Source: Paenibacillus pectinilyticus (GTDB lineage Bacteria > Bacillota > Bacilli > Paenibacillales > NBRC-103111). Taken from it: a DNA stretch of 64,000 bases. The stretch lies in contig NZ_LYPC01000022.1 of assembly GCF_001700435.1 (NCBI RefSeq), positions 476,087-540,086 of the forward strand, written 5' to 3'. Shown here one piece after another: positions 16,339-26,190 of the stretch (the first letter of the stretch is position 1; every line of letters starts with the position of its first letter). A program made the position numbers and the translations under genes. The notes under the pieces are model-generated. The model saw only the letters and a program-made list of their open reading frames with translations. It searched no databases and was not told the origin of the DNA.

Positions 16339-19275
16339 TCACCTCTCAACGGACTCCATGATAAAGGCTTCAATGATGTCGCCCTCTTTAATATCATGAT
16401 AACGCTCAAGAGATATACCACACTCGTAGCCTTGTGCAACTTCTTTTTGATCATCCTTGAATCGTTTCAAGGAATCAATTTTACCTTCATGAACAACAAT
16501 GCCGCTGCGGATCAAGCGCGTTTGTGCATTACGGGCAATTTTACCTGAAGTTACATAACAACCAGCGATCGTACCTGAGCCCGTAATTTTGAATACGTTA
16601 CGAACCTCTGCTTGACCAAGAACAACTTCTTTGAAGATTGGATCCAACATGCCTTTCATCGCTTGCTCGATTTCTTCAATGACGTTATAGATGATGTTAT
16701 GCAGACGGATATCAACTTTCTCTTGATCTGCTGTCGCTTTCGCTGCAGGCTCAGGACGAACGTTGAATCCAATGATAATTGCATTTGATGCAGATGCCAA
16801 AATAATATCGGATTCCGTTACAGCACCTACGCCGTTATGAAGGATTTTAACACGAACACCCTCAACTTCAATCTTCTCAAGGGAGCTCTTCAGTGCTTCT
16901 ACAGAGCCTTGAACGTCACCTTTAATAATGACATTCAGATCTTTCACTTCACCATCTTTAATATGCTTAAAGAGGTCTTCCAGCGTAACGCGTGAATTAG
17001 CTGTCATTTCTGATTGACGAAGTGCGATTGCGCGACGATCAGCGATGTCTCTTGCTTTACGCTCATCTTCATAAGCTAAGAATGGATCCCCAGCTTGCGG
17101 CACTTCTGTCAGACCCGTAATTTCAACTGGTGTTGAAGGACCTGCTTCTTTCAAACGTTTACCTTTGTCATTCACAATCGCACGAACACGACCGAAGCAT
17201 ACACCGGCAACGAAGCTATCTCCAACTTTCAAAGTACCATGTTGAATTAGAATACGAGCCACTGGGCCTCTTCCTTTATCCAACTCAGCTTCAATAACAG
17301 TTGCTCTAGCCCGTTTGTTAGGGTTAGCTTTGTACTCTTGAACTTCTGCTACCAAGAGAATCATCTCAAGCAAGTTTTCAAGTCCAATACGTTGTTTTGC
17401 GGAAATTTCGCAGAAAATCGTATCGCCGCCCCACTCTTCTGGAACCAATTCATAAGCAGTTAGAGCTTGCTTGATTTGATCAGGATTAGCGCCTTCTTTA
17501 TCAATCTTGTTCACAGCAACAATGATCGGTACACCAGCCGCTTTAGCATGACTAATCGCTTCTACGGTTTGTGGCATTACACCATCATCAGCTGCAACAA
17601 CGATAATCGTAATATCCGTAACTTGAGCACCGCGGGCACGCATTGTTGTAAACGCTTCGTGACCTGGTGTATCCAAGAAAGTAATTTTCTTATGATTAAC
17701 TTCGACTTGATAAGCACCAATATGCTGTGTGATACCGCCTGCTTCACCTTCAGTTACACTCGTTTTACGAATGGCATCAAGTAACGTTGTTTTACCATGA
17801 TCGACGTGACCCATGATCGTAACAACAGGTGGACGTTCTAGCAAATCAGCCTCGTCATCGATTTCTTCGAAGGTTTCGAAGTTGTCTTCTTCGACTTTAA
17901 TTTTAACTTCAACTTCAACACCAAACTCAGATGCGATCAATTGGATCGTTTCCAAATCAAGCTCTTGGTTGATTGTTGCCATTGTACCAAGGAAAAGAAG
18001 CTTCTTAATGACTTCAGATGCATCTTTGTGTAGTAATTTCGCTGTTTCACCAACAGTCATCGTACCACGAACAATGATCTTCTTAGGTGTGTTATCCACT
18101 TTCTCTTTCTTAACCATATCCTGTTGGTAACGTCCACGATTATTCCCGCGCTGATTACCTCTGTTGTTGCCACCTGGACCACGGTTGCCGCCAGATCTGT
18201 TATCGTCAAAACGCTTCGGAGTTGGCTTGGATTTCTTCGTTGTGATTACGCCAGCTTTAGCTGCTGCGTCATCCAACTCAGCTGCTGTAGCACCCACATG
18301 GAATTGTGGTTTAGCTTCTTGAACAACAGGTCTTCCACTTTGGTTATTGTTACGGTTCTCAAAAGGTTTGTTCTGACGGTTAGGACCAGCAGTACGATTC
18401 GGACTGGATTGCGGGCGTCCGCTGTTCGCGCCTTGCCCACTGCTTGCACCTGGACCACTTGTACCTTGACTTGGACGGGAACCCGCATAGTTGCTATTCG
18501 TGCGCGGTGCTCCGCCTTGTCCTTGACCTTGGCTATAGCCTTGGCTCGCAGGACGTGAGCTGTTGTATCCGCCTGAGCTTCCACCAGCTGGACGTTGTCC
18601 GCCTGGGTTAGAACCTTGGTAACCTGTACGTTGCCCGCCTTGGCTAGAACCTTGACCAGCCGGACGTTGTCCACCAGGATTGGAACCTTGATAACCCGTA
18701 CGTTGTCCGCCTTGGCTAGAGCCTTGACCGGATGGACGTTGTCCACCGTTCGGATTGGAACCCTGATACCCCGTGCGCTGTCCGCCTTGTGAGCTAGGAC
18801 GATTCCCACCTTGGTAATTGCTTTGCCCACTTGGACGTGACTGTGGTGGACGGCTTGATGTGTTTTGTGTAGACTGACCTTGTTGCGATTGTTGTGTAGT
18901 CCCTGCACTTGTTGGTGTTGTCGTTGTTGTTGGTTGAGGGCTCGATTGTTCCGTAACTGCTGACGGCTTAGCCGCAGGAGTTACTGCACCTTTATTCTCT
19001 TGTGCTGGAGCCTGCGATGCAGGATTCTGATTCGTCGTAGATGAACTCACATTTCCTCCGTCCGTAGCTGCTCGTTTGGCAGCCGCATTTGCTTTAATAT
19101 CTCTAAAAAACTTTTCTACACTGCTGACCGCGTCATTCTCCATCACGCTCATATGATTGTTAACAGGTATGTTAAGTCGTTTGAGGATGGTTATGATCTC
19201 TTTGCTGCTCATATTGAGCTGCTTGGCGTATTCGTACACGCGGGTCTTGTCTTTATTATCTTGTTTATTGGTCAA
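16339..19275 (-). CDS. infB: Translation initiation factor IF-2, with long Gly/Gln-rich N-terminal region
   Basis: GTPase that delivers initiator fMet-tRNA to the 30S subunit. The 978 aa make it longer than B. subtilis IF-2 (about 716). An N-terminal IF2N helical domain (residues 1-60) is followed by a low-complexity Thr/Gln/Ser/Gly-rich stretch (about 70-400) with a 24-residue tandem repeat, a second IF2N domain (about 405-465), then the G domain with GHVDHGKT near 490, DTPGHE and NKID. Domains II, III and IV follow. The start is TTG at 19275 with GGAGGTGA upstream. It overlaps rplGB by 11 bp. Confidence 0.97.
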   Translation of the reverse strand: MTNKQDNKDKTRVYEYAKQLNMSSKEIITILKRLNIPVNNHMSVMENDAVSSVEKFFRDIKANAAAKRAATDGGNVSSSTTNQNPASQAPAQENKGAVTPAAKPSAVTEQSSPQPTTTTTPTSAGTTQQSQQGQSTQNTSSRPPQSRPSGQSNYQGGNRPSSQGGQRTGYQGSNPNGGQRPSGQGSSQGGQRTGYQGSNPGGQRPAGQGSSQGGQRTGYQGSNPGGQRPAGGSSGGYNSSRPASQGYSQGQGQGGAPRTNSNYAGSRPSQGTSGPGASSGQGANSGRPQSSPNRTAGPNRQNKPFENRNNNQSGRPVVQEAKPQFHVGATAAELDDAAAKAGVITTKKSKPTPKRFDDNRSGGNRGPGGNNRGNQRGNNRGRYQQDMVKKEKVDNTPKKIIVRGTMTVGETAKLLHKDASEVIKKLLFLGTMATINQELDLETIQLIASEFGVEVEVKIKVEEDNFETFEEIDDEADLLERPPVVTIMGHVDHGKTTLLDAIRKTSVTEGEAGGITQHIGAYQVEVNHKKITFLDTPGHEAFTTMRARGAQVTDITIIVVAADDGVMPQTVEAISHAKAAGVPIIVAVNKIDKEGANPDQIKQALTAYELVPEEWGGDTIFCEISAKQRIGLENLLEMILLVAEVQEYKANPNKRARATVIEAELDKGRGPVARILIQHGTLKVGDSFVAGVCFGRVRAIVNDKGKRLKEAGPSTPVEITGLTEVPQAGDPFLAYEDERKARDIADRRAIALRQSEMTANSRVTLEDLFKHIKDGEVKDLNVIIKGDVQGSVEALKSSLEKIEVEGVRVKILHNGVGAVTESDIILASASNAIIIGFNVRPEPAAKATADQEKVDIRLHNIIYNVIEEIEQAMKGMLDPIFKEVVLGQAEVRNVFKITGSGTIAGCYVTSGKIARNAQTRLIRSGIVVHEGKIDSLKRFKDDQKEVAQGYECGISLERYHDIKEGDIIEAFIMESVER
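18590..18795 (-). repeat. Tandem 72-bp repeats inside infB
   Basis: About three in-frame units of 72 bp encode a 24-residue block containing [15 protein letters not shown] and GGQRPAG (IF-2 residues about 162-228). The DNA copies differ at many third positions, so the repeat is not a very recent duplication. Confidence 0.85.
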
Positions 19276-19594
19276 TATGTTTCACCTCCGCAGGATTTTC
19301 TTGACTCTTCAGCAGCATCTGCGCGAAGCCTCCGTCCAATACACCTATGGTGACACGCATTTCTTTCCCAATGCTGCGGCCCAACTCATACTTAGAGCCA
19401 ATTTCCATGAGCTTTACCCCATAGAACTGACATTTATCTTGAAATTTCTTACGTGTATTAGCTGAAGCGTCTTCCGCCATAATAACAAGCTTGGCTTCAC
19501 CCGCGCGAATTGCTTTGAAAACACCTTCATCACCCGTTACGAGTTTCCCAGCCCTCATCGCCAACCCTAATTGATTATAAAATTTAGGATTCAT
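19265..19594 (-). CDS. rplGB: L7Ae-family RNA-binding protein YlxQ (RplGB)
   Basis: Small protein of the L7Ae/L30e/S12e superfamily; relatives of this YlxQ group bind K-turns weakly or not at all and their role is unclear. The 109 aa include [17 protein letters not shown] and [17 protein letters not shown]. The start is ATG at 19594, with GAGGAGG nine bases upstream. The frame is open upstream, but that stretch overlaps ylxR and is not conserved. It overlaps ylxR by 11 bp and infB by 11 bp. Confidence 0.92.
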   Translation of the reverse strand: MNPKFYNQLGLAMRAGKLVTGDEGVFKAIRAGEAKLVIMAEDASANTRKKFQDKCQFYGVKLMEIGSKYELGRSIGKEMRVTIGVLDGGFAQMLLKSQENPAEVKHIDQ

Positions 19595-19898
19595 CTTCCG
19601 ATTCCTCCTCTTTCGAAGAAAGGAATTCATCTTCCACACGAATGAAATCTTGTTCCAGTTGGTCATAAATATCTGCGCCGACGGCATGCTTCAGAGCTCT
19701 ATCCAGGGCTTTGCTTTTCTTTGCCAATTTAAAACAAGAAACTTTACCGCACAGGTAGGCACCGCGCCCGGACTTCTTCCCCTTGAGATCAATGAGAATG
19801 TCATCCTCAGGCGTTTTGACGACGCGGATCAAGTCCCTCTTCGGCATCATTTCCTGGCAGGCAACGCATTTTCTCAGAGGGATTTTTCTCTGCTTCAT
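19584..19898 (-). CDS. rnpM: YlxR/RnpM RNA-binding protein
   Basis: Small basic protein of the YlxR family, reported in B. subtilis to bind and modulate RNase P (RnpM). The 104 aa include RKCVACQEMMPKRDLIRVV and the family GRGAYLCGKVSC; the Cys residues resemble a degenerate zinc site. An acidic tail (KEEESEDES) follows. The start is ATG at 19898 with AAGGGG eight bases upstream; a GTG three codons earlier lies inside the SD. It sits in the usual nusA-ylxR-ylxQ-infB order. Confidence 0.93.
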   Translation of the reverse strand: MKQRKIPLRKCVACQEMMPKRDLIRVVKTPEDDILIDLKGKKSGRGAYLCGKVSCFKLAKKSKALDRALKHAVGADIYDQLEQDFIRVEDEFLSSKEEESEDES

Positions 19899-19914
19899 TC
19901 CGATCACCCCTTGT

Positions 19915-19961
19915 TCCTAAAATAAACGGCTACTCCGTTCTGTTTGAACAGAAGCGTTTAT
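19915..19961 (-). terminator. Weak intra-operon hairpin between nusA and ylxR
   Basis: On the minus strand the outer stem ATAAACG/CGTTTAT encloses TTCTG/CAGAA, followed by TATTTT. It resembles an attenuator or processing hairpin more than a strong terminator, because the operon must continue into infB. Confidence 0.4.
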
Positions 19962-20020
19962 CAGAAAATATAAGCATTATATAGTTAGAAACCTATATAT
20001 TCTTATATTTTAACAAAAAC

Positions 20021-21118
20021 TTAATCGATGCTGATCGAATCTTGATGCATCTCTTCCGAATAAGTTTTCACTCTTCCATATTCTTGTTCTGCTTGTGTTT
20101 CACTCTTGATGTCGATTTTCCATCCTGTTAATTTGGCAGCCAGTCGAGCATTCTGCCCCTTGATACCAATCGCCAGAGACAACTGATAATCAGGAACAAT
20201 GACTCGTGCCATCTTTTCATTTTCATGAATTTGGACTTCAAGCACTTTAGAAGGACTTAGCGCATTCGCTACGTACTCTTCCACATTCTCCATCCAACGA
20301 ACAATATCAATCTTCTCGCCGCGCAGCTCGGTTACGATCGTTTGAACACGAAGACCTTTGGGGCCTACGCATGATCCAACAGGATCAACCTCAGGGTTGC
20401 GAGAATGAACTGCAATTTTGGAACGGAAGCCAGCTTCACGCGCAACTGAGCGGATCTCAACAACGCCGTCAAAAATTTCTGGAACTTCAAGCTCAAATAA
20501 ACGCTTTAGCAATCCCGGATGAGTTCTTGAAAGAATAATTTGAGGTCCTTTGGTTGTGTTCTCAACTTTCGTAATATACGCTTTAATGCGATCGCCTTGT
20601 TTGAACTTATCCGTAGGCATAAGCTCTGTAAGTGGAAGCACAGCTTCTACTTTACCAAGGTCAACATAAATATTACGTTGGTCTTGACGTTGAAGTATTC
20701 CCGTAACAATATCTTCTTCTTTATCGATAAAAGCATTATAAATTAAGCCACGCTCAGCTTCGCGGATACGTTGCGTTACAACCTGTTTAGCGGTTTGAGC
20801 CGCAATACGTCCGAAATCACGAGGCGTCACTTCAATCTCAACGATATCTTCCAATTGATAATTCGGGTTAATTTCACGTGAAGCGTGCACCGAAATTTCT
20901 AATCTTGGGTCTAGTACTTCCTCAGTTACAGTCTTACGTGCATAGACTTTGATGAGACCTGTATGTCGATTGATATCGACACGTACGTTCTGTGCCGTGT
21001 TGAAATTACGTTTATAACTTGAAATCATCGCCGCTTCAATAGCATCAATGAGTAGCTCCTTGGAGATACCCTTCTCTCGTTCAATTTCCGACAGCGCTTC
21101 GATAAAATCCGTGTTCAT
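20021..21118 (-). CDS. nusA: Transcription termination/antitermination protein NusA
   Basis: RNA polymerase-associated elongation factor that stimulates pausing and intrinsic termination. The 365 aa comprise the N-terminal RNAP-binding domain (1-130), S1 (about 135-200, [21 protein letters not shown]) and two KH domains (about 230-350) with VGPKGLRVQ and [17 protein letters not shown]. There is no C-terminal acidic repeat, as in other Firmicutes. It lies 36 bases after rimP, with AAAGGGGGGA before the ATG. Confidence 0.97.
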   Translation of the reverse strand: MNTDFIEALSEIEREKGISKELLIDAIEAAMISSYKRNFNTAQNVRVDINRHTGLIKVYARKTVTEEVLDPRLEISVHASREINPNYQLEDIVEIEVTPRDFGRIAAQTAKQVVTQRIREAERGLIYNAFIDKEEDIVTGILQRQDQRNIYVDLGKVEAVLPLTELMPTDKFKQGDRIKAYITKVENTTKGPQIILSRTHPGLLKRLFELEVPEIFDGVVEIRSVAREAGFRSKIAVHSRNPEVDPVGSCVGPKGLRVQTIVTELRGEKIDIVRWMENVEEYVANALSPSKVLEVQIHENEKMARVIVPDYQLSLAIGIKGQNARLAAKLTGWKIDIKSETQAEQEYGRVKTYSEEMHQDSISID

Positions 21119-21154
21119 TTGAACTGAGTCCCCCCTTTCAATAAGTAACGTTGA

Positions 21155-21619
21155 CTAAAATACGATAGCAAGACGTGCACTAGCTAATTTAGCAACCGGT
21201 ATGCTGACTTTCTTTTTACCAATCTCAATCACGAGAACTTCCTCATCATAAGATTGCAACAATCCCTCAAATTCCTTAGAACCGTCGATCGGTTCATACG
21301 TGGTAACAAATACGTGACTGTTAACGGCTTTATAGAAATCTTGTGTTTTCTTAAGCGGGCGTTCTGCCCCAGGTGAAGAAACTTCCAAGAAATAAGCATC
21401 AGTAATCGGATCTTTCTCATCCAATAGAACACTCAAGTATTCACTGATGCGGCCGCAATCATCTATATCAATTCCGCCTTCTTTGTCCGCATAGACGCGA
21501 AGGAACCAATTGCTGCCTTCTTTGACATATTCAACATCAACGAGTTCAAACCCATTTTGTTCGAAAAAATCCTTCAGCATGTCCTCAATGATGGATTTGA
21601 TTTGCACTTGTGTAGCCAC
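21155..21619 (-). CDS. rimP: Ribosome maturation factor RimP
   Basis: Assists 30S assembly, especially the S12-dependent central pseudoknot region. The 154 aa include GFELVDVEYVKEGSNWFLRV, DDCGRISEYLS and the EVSSPGAERPLK signature. The GTG start has TAGGAGG eleven bases upstream. It is the first gene of the rimP-nusA-ylxR-ylxQ-infB-rbfA operon, behind its own promoter and leader hairpin. Confidence 0.96.
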   Translation of the reverse strand: MATQVQIKSIIEDMLKDFFEQNGFELVDVEYVKEGSNWFLRVYADKEGGIDIDDCGRISEYLSVLLDEKDPITDAYFLEVSSPGAERPLKKTQDFYKAVNSHVFVTTYEPIDGSKEFEGLLQSYDEEVLVIEIGKKKVSIPVAKLASARLAIVF

Positions 21620-21678
21620 AGATACCTGTACCTCCTAAATTGACTTCCCCTTGTCTTAACCGGAAAAGTCCTATATCA

Positions 21679-21708
21679 AAATGTAAAGAGTGGGTTTCCC
21701 CACTCTTT
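21679..21708 (-). terminator. Perfect 10-bp hairpin in the rimP leader (polC terminator or attenuator)
   Basis: On the minus strand AAAGAGTGGG-GAAA-CCCACTCTTT is followed by the broken U-tract ACATTTTG. It lies downstream of the rimP promoter and is therefore inside that transcript, about 30 bases from its start, as well as downstream of polC. Confidence 0.65.
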
Positions 21709-21744
21709 AATCACAAGATGATATCCTCATTATTGCCAATAAAA

Positions 21745-21774
21745 ATTATACCATAACCAATCTTTGCATTACAA
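21745..21774 (-). promoter_or_regulatory. Sigma-A extended -10 promoter of the rimP-nusA-infB operon
   Basis: On the minus strand, TTGTAA (21769-21774), an 18-bp spacer ending in TGG, and perfect TATAAT (21745-21750). The predicted leader is about 115 bases. Confidence 0.75.
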
Positions 21775-21813
21775 TAGCAAACTTGTTAATCATTTTCACT
21801 TGACAGCTATGAT

Positions 21814-24800
21814 CTAGAACAAGGAAAGTTGGTTAGATTCCGGCAATCCACGGAAGCAGCCCATGGAATTTAACAGTTCAATCACGGTTTTGGAGGCCTT
21901 AGAACGATTCTGGAAATCTTCAACCGAGAGGAAATCCCCATCTTCTTTAGCAGCAGCAATATTTTTAGCAGCATTCTCGCCAATCCCTGACATAGCAGCA
22001 AAAGGTGGAATCAACGAATTACCATCAATGATGAATTTTGTCGCATCAGAACGATAAATATCGATGGGCTTAAAGCTAAATCCGCGTGAGGTCATTTCTA
22101 ACGACATTTCAAGAATAGACACCATGGCTTTCTCTTTAGGCAGCGCCTGGAAACCTTTCGCTTCAATCTCAACTAATTGTTTGAGAATCGCATCATATCC
22201 TTGACAAAGCAGTTCAAGATCAAAGTCCGCTGCACGTACACTAAAGTAGGTCGCATAGTAAGCGATCGGGTGATACACCTTGAAGTAAGCGGTACGAACG
22301 GCAGAGATAACGTAAGCTGCAGCATGTGCTTTTGGAAACATATATTCAATACGTTCACAAGATTCGATATACCATGGGGGCACATTACAGCGTTTCATCT
22401 CGTCTTTCCATTCGTCGGTTAGGCCCTTCCCTTTACGAACACTCTCCGTAATTTTAAAAGCCAGACCTGCATCCATTCCCGCTTTGTAAATCAAATAGAG
22501 CATGATATCATCCCGACAGCCAATAACGGTCTTAATGTTACAAATCCCTTTTTTGATAAGTTCCTGGGCATTCCCGAGCCAAACACCCGTTCCATGTGAC
22601 AACCCTGAAATTTGCAATAAATCGGCAAAAGACGAAGGTTGCGTTTCTTGAAGCATCTGACGAACGAATTTAGTCCCCATCTCCGGCACACCGTACGTAG
22701 CAACAGGAGAACGAATCTGATCCGGTCTTACACCTAGCGCATCTGTTGAATTGAAAATACTCATGGCTTTCACATCGTTCATAGGGATGGTCGTTGGATC
22801 AATACCGGTCAAATCTTGGAGCATTCTCATCATCGTCGGATCGTCGTGCCCCAGAATATCTAGTTTAAGCAAGTTCGCATCGAAGGCATGATAGTCAAAA
22901 TGAGTTGTCATCCATTCCGAATTTTTATCATCGGCAGGAAATTGAACCGGTGTAATATCATCGACCTCAATGTAATCTGGCACAACGACAATACCGCCTG
23001 GATGCTGCCCTGTACTTCTCTTTACCCCCGTACAACCTGACGCTAGTCGAGCAATCTCCGCTCCGCGCCACTTCTGGCCTTGTTCCTCCTCGTACTTCTT
23101 GACGAATCCGAACGCGGTCTTCTCAGCAACTGTACCGATGGTCCCTGCACGGAATACATTCTTCGGTCCGAAGATCTCCTTAGTGAAATTATGAGCCACA
23201 GGCTGATAGACGCCAGAAAAGTTCAAATCGATATCGGGAACCTTGTCCCCTTTAAACCCTAGGAACGTTTCAAATGGAATGTCATGACCATCACCTTTTA
23301 AATTTCCGCCACAGGAAGGACATACTTTATTGGGCAAATCGAAACCACTTGGCACACTACCATCAAGGAACCATTCACTATGCCTGCAAGTAAGACAAAT
23401 GTAATGCGGCGGCAAAGGATTAACCTCGGAGATGCCTAGCATCATGGCAACAACGGAAGACCCAACAGATCCCCGAGAACCAACGAGGTAGCCGTCAGCA
23501 TTGGATTTTTTCACAAGACGTTCTGAAATCAAGTAGTTGGCAGAAAATCCGAATTTGATGATCGGAACTAGCTCTTTTTCAAGTCGCGCTATGATAACTT
23601 CAGGAAGCTCTTCGCCATACATACCTTTGGCCGTTTCATAGCAGGTTGTTCGAATCTCTTCGTCTGCCCCCTCAATAATAGGCGTAAATAGCTTATCAGG
23701 AAACAGTTCAATGGATTCAAAGCGATCAGCAAGCTCATTTGTGCTCCGAATAACAACTTCAACAGCTTTTTCTGCACCCAAAAACTTAAACTCTTCCAAC
23801 ATCTCTTTGGTCGTACGGAAATGCGCATCCGGTTTCTTCATCGCTTTCAGCGGGCTAAAACCAGTAATTCCGTTGATCGTGATATCACGGCATACTTTCT
23901 CGCGTGGATTCAGGTAATGAACATTACCTGTCGCGATGACTGGCTTGCCAGTTTTATAACCTATTTCACAAACACGACGTACCGCATCCTCAAGATCTTG
24001 GACAGAGCCCACTAGCCCCTTCTCTACGAGATGCATATTATAGCTAACCGGTTGGATTTCAAGAATATCGTAGAACTCTGACACTTGCTCCGCTTCTTCA
24101 ATCGATTTATTAAGAACAGCCTCAAAGAACTCTCCTTTTTCACAACCAGAAGTGACTAATAAGCCTTCTCTATGTTCAACCAACACACTTTTGGGGATAG
24201 TCGCAGATCGTTGAAGATACGTGGTATGTGACAAGGAGATCAGTTTAAATAAATTTTTCTTACCAACCGGATTTAAGGCATAAATACAACAATGAAAAGG
24301 ACGTTGATTGGACAAGTCTTTACCTACATAATCATTGAGCTTCGCAAGGCTCGTAATTTGTCGATCGTTAGCCTCATTAATTAAATGATAGAGGACATAA
24401 CCTAAGGCAATGGAGTCATCTATTGCACGGTGATGATTATCGAGTCCCACCTTGAATTTATCGGAAAGGGTATTGAGACGATGATTCTTCATCGAAGGGA
24501 ATAGAAATCTAGCCAGCTCTAACGTATCTAACACAGCATTCGTAACCTCTGGCAGGTTCATCCGCTTCAAATTCGTTTGAAGAAAGCCCATATCGAATCG
24601 CGCATTATGAGCGACAAGCACGCTGTCGCCAATAAACTCGACAAACTTAGGCAGCTCGTCCTCAATATCTGGCGCATCCTTCACCATCTCATCATTGATA
24701 TTCGTCAATTGTTGGATGTTGTAAGGGATTTTCTCATGTGGATTAATAAATGTTGCGAAACGATCGATTTCTTTTCCGTCTTGCATTTTGACACCGGCAA

Positions 24801-26124
24801 GCTCGATGATACGGTTGTTAGTAACAGATAGCCCCGTCGTTTCCACGTCAAAAATGACATACGTCGCTTGCTTCAGATCTAGATCGCGTCCATTCATAAC
24901 GATTGGCACGGAATCATTGACAACATTCGCTTCAACGCCATAGATCACTTTAATCCCATGTTTTTTGGCCGCCTTACCTGCATCTGGGAAACATTGGATG
25001 TTGCTGTGATCTGTAATCGCAATCGCCTTATGTCCCCACTTGGCCGCCATTTTCACATATTGGTCGACGGAAGTTAAGGCATCCATGGTGCTCATGTTCG
25101 TGTGCAAATGAAACTCCACACGCTTCTCCGCTGCATCGTCCACGCGATCCCTAGGTGCCATCACTTCGTATAGATCATTCGGAATCATCACGAGTTCCGG
25201 AATTTGCATGAAACGGTCATACTCGACTTTACCTCTAGCTCGAATCCAAGTACCGTTGGCCAACAGACTCATGATTTTCACATCGTCTTTGGTCTTGGCG
25301 AATACTTTCATTGCTAATGAATCACTGAAATCGGTAATGTTAAAAGTAAATAGCGTGTTGCCATTTCTTAATTCTTTGACATCCAAGCCGAAAACAGTTC
25401 CCTGAACGGCAATTTTCTTCTCTTCTTCTTGGATATCTTTCAGTGGCGTAGGCACGTCTTTGATATCAATACCCATGACTAACTTCAAATCCCCATCCGG
25501 CAAGGATGATTCTTCTTCTTCCATGTCGATGGACATCATGATTTCCTGCGTAAATGTTTTCTCGCCTTGCTCCCGCTGCTTCGCAAATTTCTCATACTCT
25601 GCAACGATTTCCGTTGAATCACTCATCGCGTACTTCACAGATAACTCGGTTTGGAAAAAGTTATGGAAAAAGTTCCGAATAAACATATCGATATTTTTTT
25701 TCTTCGCTAGCTCAAGGCCAATGGCATCCAGCATGACGAGCGAAAGTGATTGTCCTTGTACTTCAAACCTGGCCTTAGTCATCCAGCCGTTAACAGAAGG
25801 AACTTCCCGTTGCAGCCACTCCATGAAGAGGCCCCAGTATTCCTCAACTAGCGCCTCAGGTTCCACCTGTTCGAACTTCCAAATAAACCGAATTTTCGCG
25901 ATTTGCGCGAATTTTTCCTGAATCATTTTACAAAATGAACGGTAAATGTTCTGAGGCACAAGCTCATTTTTCACCAAATAGAAGGTCCAATCGCGATTTT
26001 TACGACTAATTTCTACTTGATCAATATAACCTTCTGCAAAATATGACCGTACAACATCGGCTGGAATCTCGGCTTGCTGCATCAAAAGCTCAAAGCGATT
26101 CCGTTTATCAGCCAAATTACTCAT
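21814..26124 (-). CDS. polC: DNA polymerase III PolC (Gram-positive replicative polymerase)
   Basis: Replicative alpha subunit with built-in proofreading. The 1436 aa are, in order: an N-terminal domain; an OB fold (about 240-320); the PHP domain (begins about 335, EFHLHTNMSTMD), interrupted by the DnaQ-like exonuclease (about 418-590, VIFDVETTGLS); a zinc finger (about 905-945, CLTCRH...CPSCGG); the palm with catalytic Asp pair in PDIDLNFS (about 965); fingers and tandem HhH. The start is ATG at 26124 with GGGGAGG upstream; seven upstream residues in frame are rejected. Confidence 0.98.
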   Translation of the reverse strand: MSNLADKRNRFELLMQQAEIPADVVRSYFAEGYIDQVEISRKNRDWTFYLVKNELVPQNIYRSFCKMIQEKFAQIAKIRFIWKFEQVEPEALVEEYWGLFMEWLQREVPSVNGWMTKARFEVQGQSLSLVMLDAIGLELAKKKNIDMFIRNFFHNFFQTELSVKYAMSDSTEIVAEYEKFAKQREQGEKTFTQEIMMSIDMEEEESSLPDGDLKLVMGIDIKDVPTPLKDIQEEEKKIAVQGTVFGLDVKELRNGNTLFTFNITDFSDSLAMKVFAKTKDDVKIMSLLANGTWIRARGKVEYDRFMQIPELVMIPNDLYEVMAPRDRVDDAAEKRVEFHLHTNMSTMDALTSVDQYVKMAAKWGHKAIAITDHSNIQCFPDAGKAAKKHGIKVIYGVEANVVNDSVPIVMNGRDLDLKQATYVIFDVETTGLSVTNNRIIELAGVKMQDGKEIDRFATFINPHEKIPYNIQQLTNINDEMVKDAPDIEDELPKFVEFIGDSVLVAHNARFDMGFLQTNLKRMNLPEVTNAVLDTLELARFLFPSMKNHRLNTLSDKFKVGLDNHHRAIDDSIALGYVLYHLINEANDRQITSLAKLNDYVGKDLSNQRPFHCCIYALNPVGKKNLFKLISLSHTTYLQRSATIPKSVLVEHREGLLVTSGCEKGEFFEAVLNKSIEEAEQVSEFYDILEIQPVSYNMHLVEKGLVGSVQDLEDAVRRVCEIGYKTGKPVIATGNVHYLNPREKVCRDITINGITGFSPLKAMKKPDAHFRTTKEMLEEFKFLGAEKAVEVVIRSTNELADRFESIELFPDKLFTPIIEGADEEIRTTCYETAKGMYGEELPEVIIARLEKELVPIIKFGFSANYLISERLVKKSNADGYLVGSRGSVGSSVVAMMLGISEVNPLPPHYICLTCRHSEWFLDGSVPSGFDLPNKVCPSCGGNLKGDGHDIPFETFLGFKGDKVPDIDLNFSGVYQPVAHNFTKEIFGPKNVFRAGTIGTVAEKTAFGFVKKYEEEQGQKWRGAEIARLASGCTGVKRSTGQHPGGIVVVPDYIEVDDITPVQFPADDKNSEWMTTHFDYHAFDANLLKLDILGHDDPTMMRMLQDLTGIDPTTIPMNDVKAMSIFNSTDALGVRPDQIRSPVATYGVPEMGTKFVRQMLQETQPSSFADLLQISGLSHGTGVWLGNAQELIKKGICNIKTVIGCRDDIMLYLIYKAGMDAGLAFKITESVRKGKGLTDEWKDEMKRCNVPPWYIESCERIEYMFPKAHAAAYVISAVRTAYFKVYHPIAYYATYFSVRAADFDLELLCQGYDAILKQLVEIEAKGFQALPKEKAMVSILEMSLEMTSRGFSFKPIDIYRSDATKFIIDGNSLIPPFAAMSGIGENAAKNIAAAKEDGDFLSVEDFQNRSKASKTVIELLNSMGCFRGLPESNQLSLF

Positions 26125-26190
26125 GAACAGCCTCCCCATAAACATACCAAGGGCAATGGAGTTAGACCTCCATATGCCCTTGATTTCTAA

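Noticed and set aside
18124-18908. Two long alternate frames over the infB repeat (144 aa on plus, 220 aa on minus)
   Set aside because: They come from the repetitive GC-biased DNA encoding the Gly/Gln linker, have low-complexity translations and no ribosome-binding site, and lie inside the confident infB frame.
19595-19687. 31-residue N-terminal extension of YlxQ
   Set aside because: It lies inside ylxR, is rich in Arg and Trp unlike the family, and the ATG at 19594 has a strong SD.
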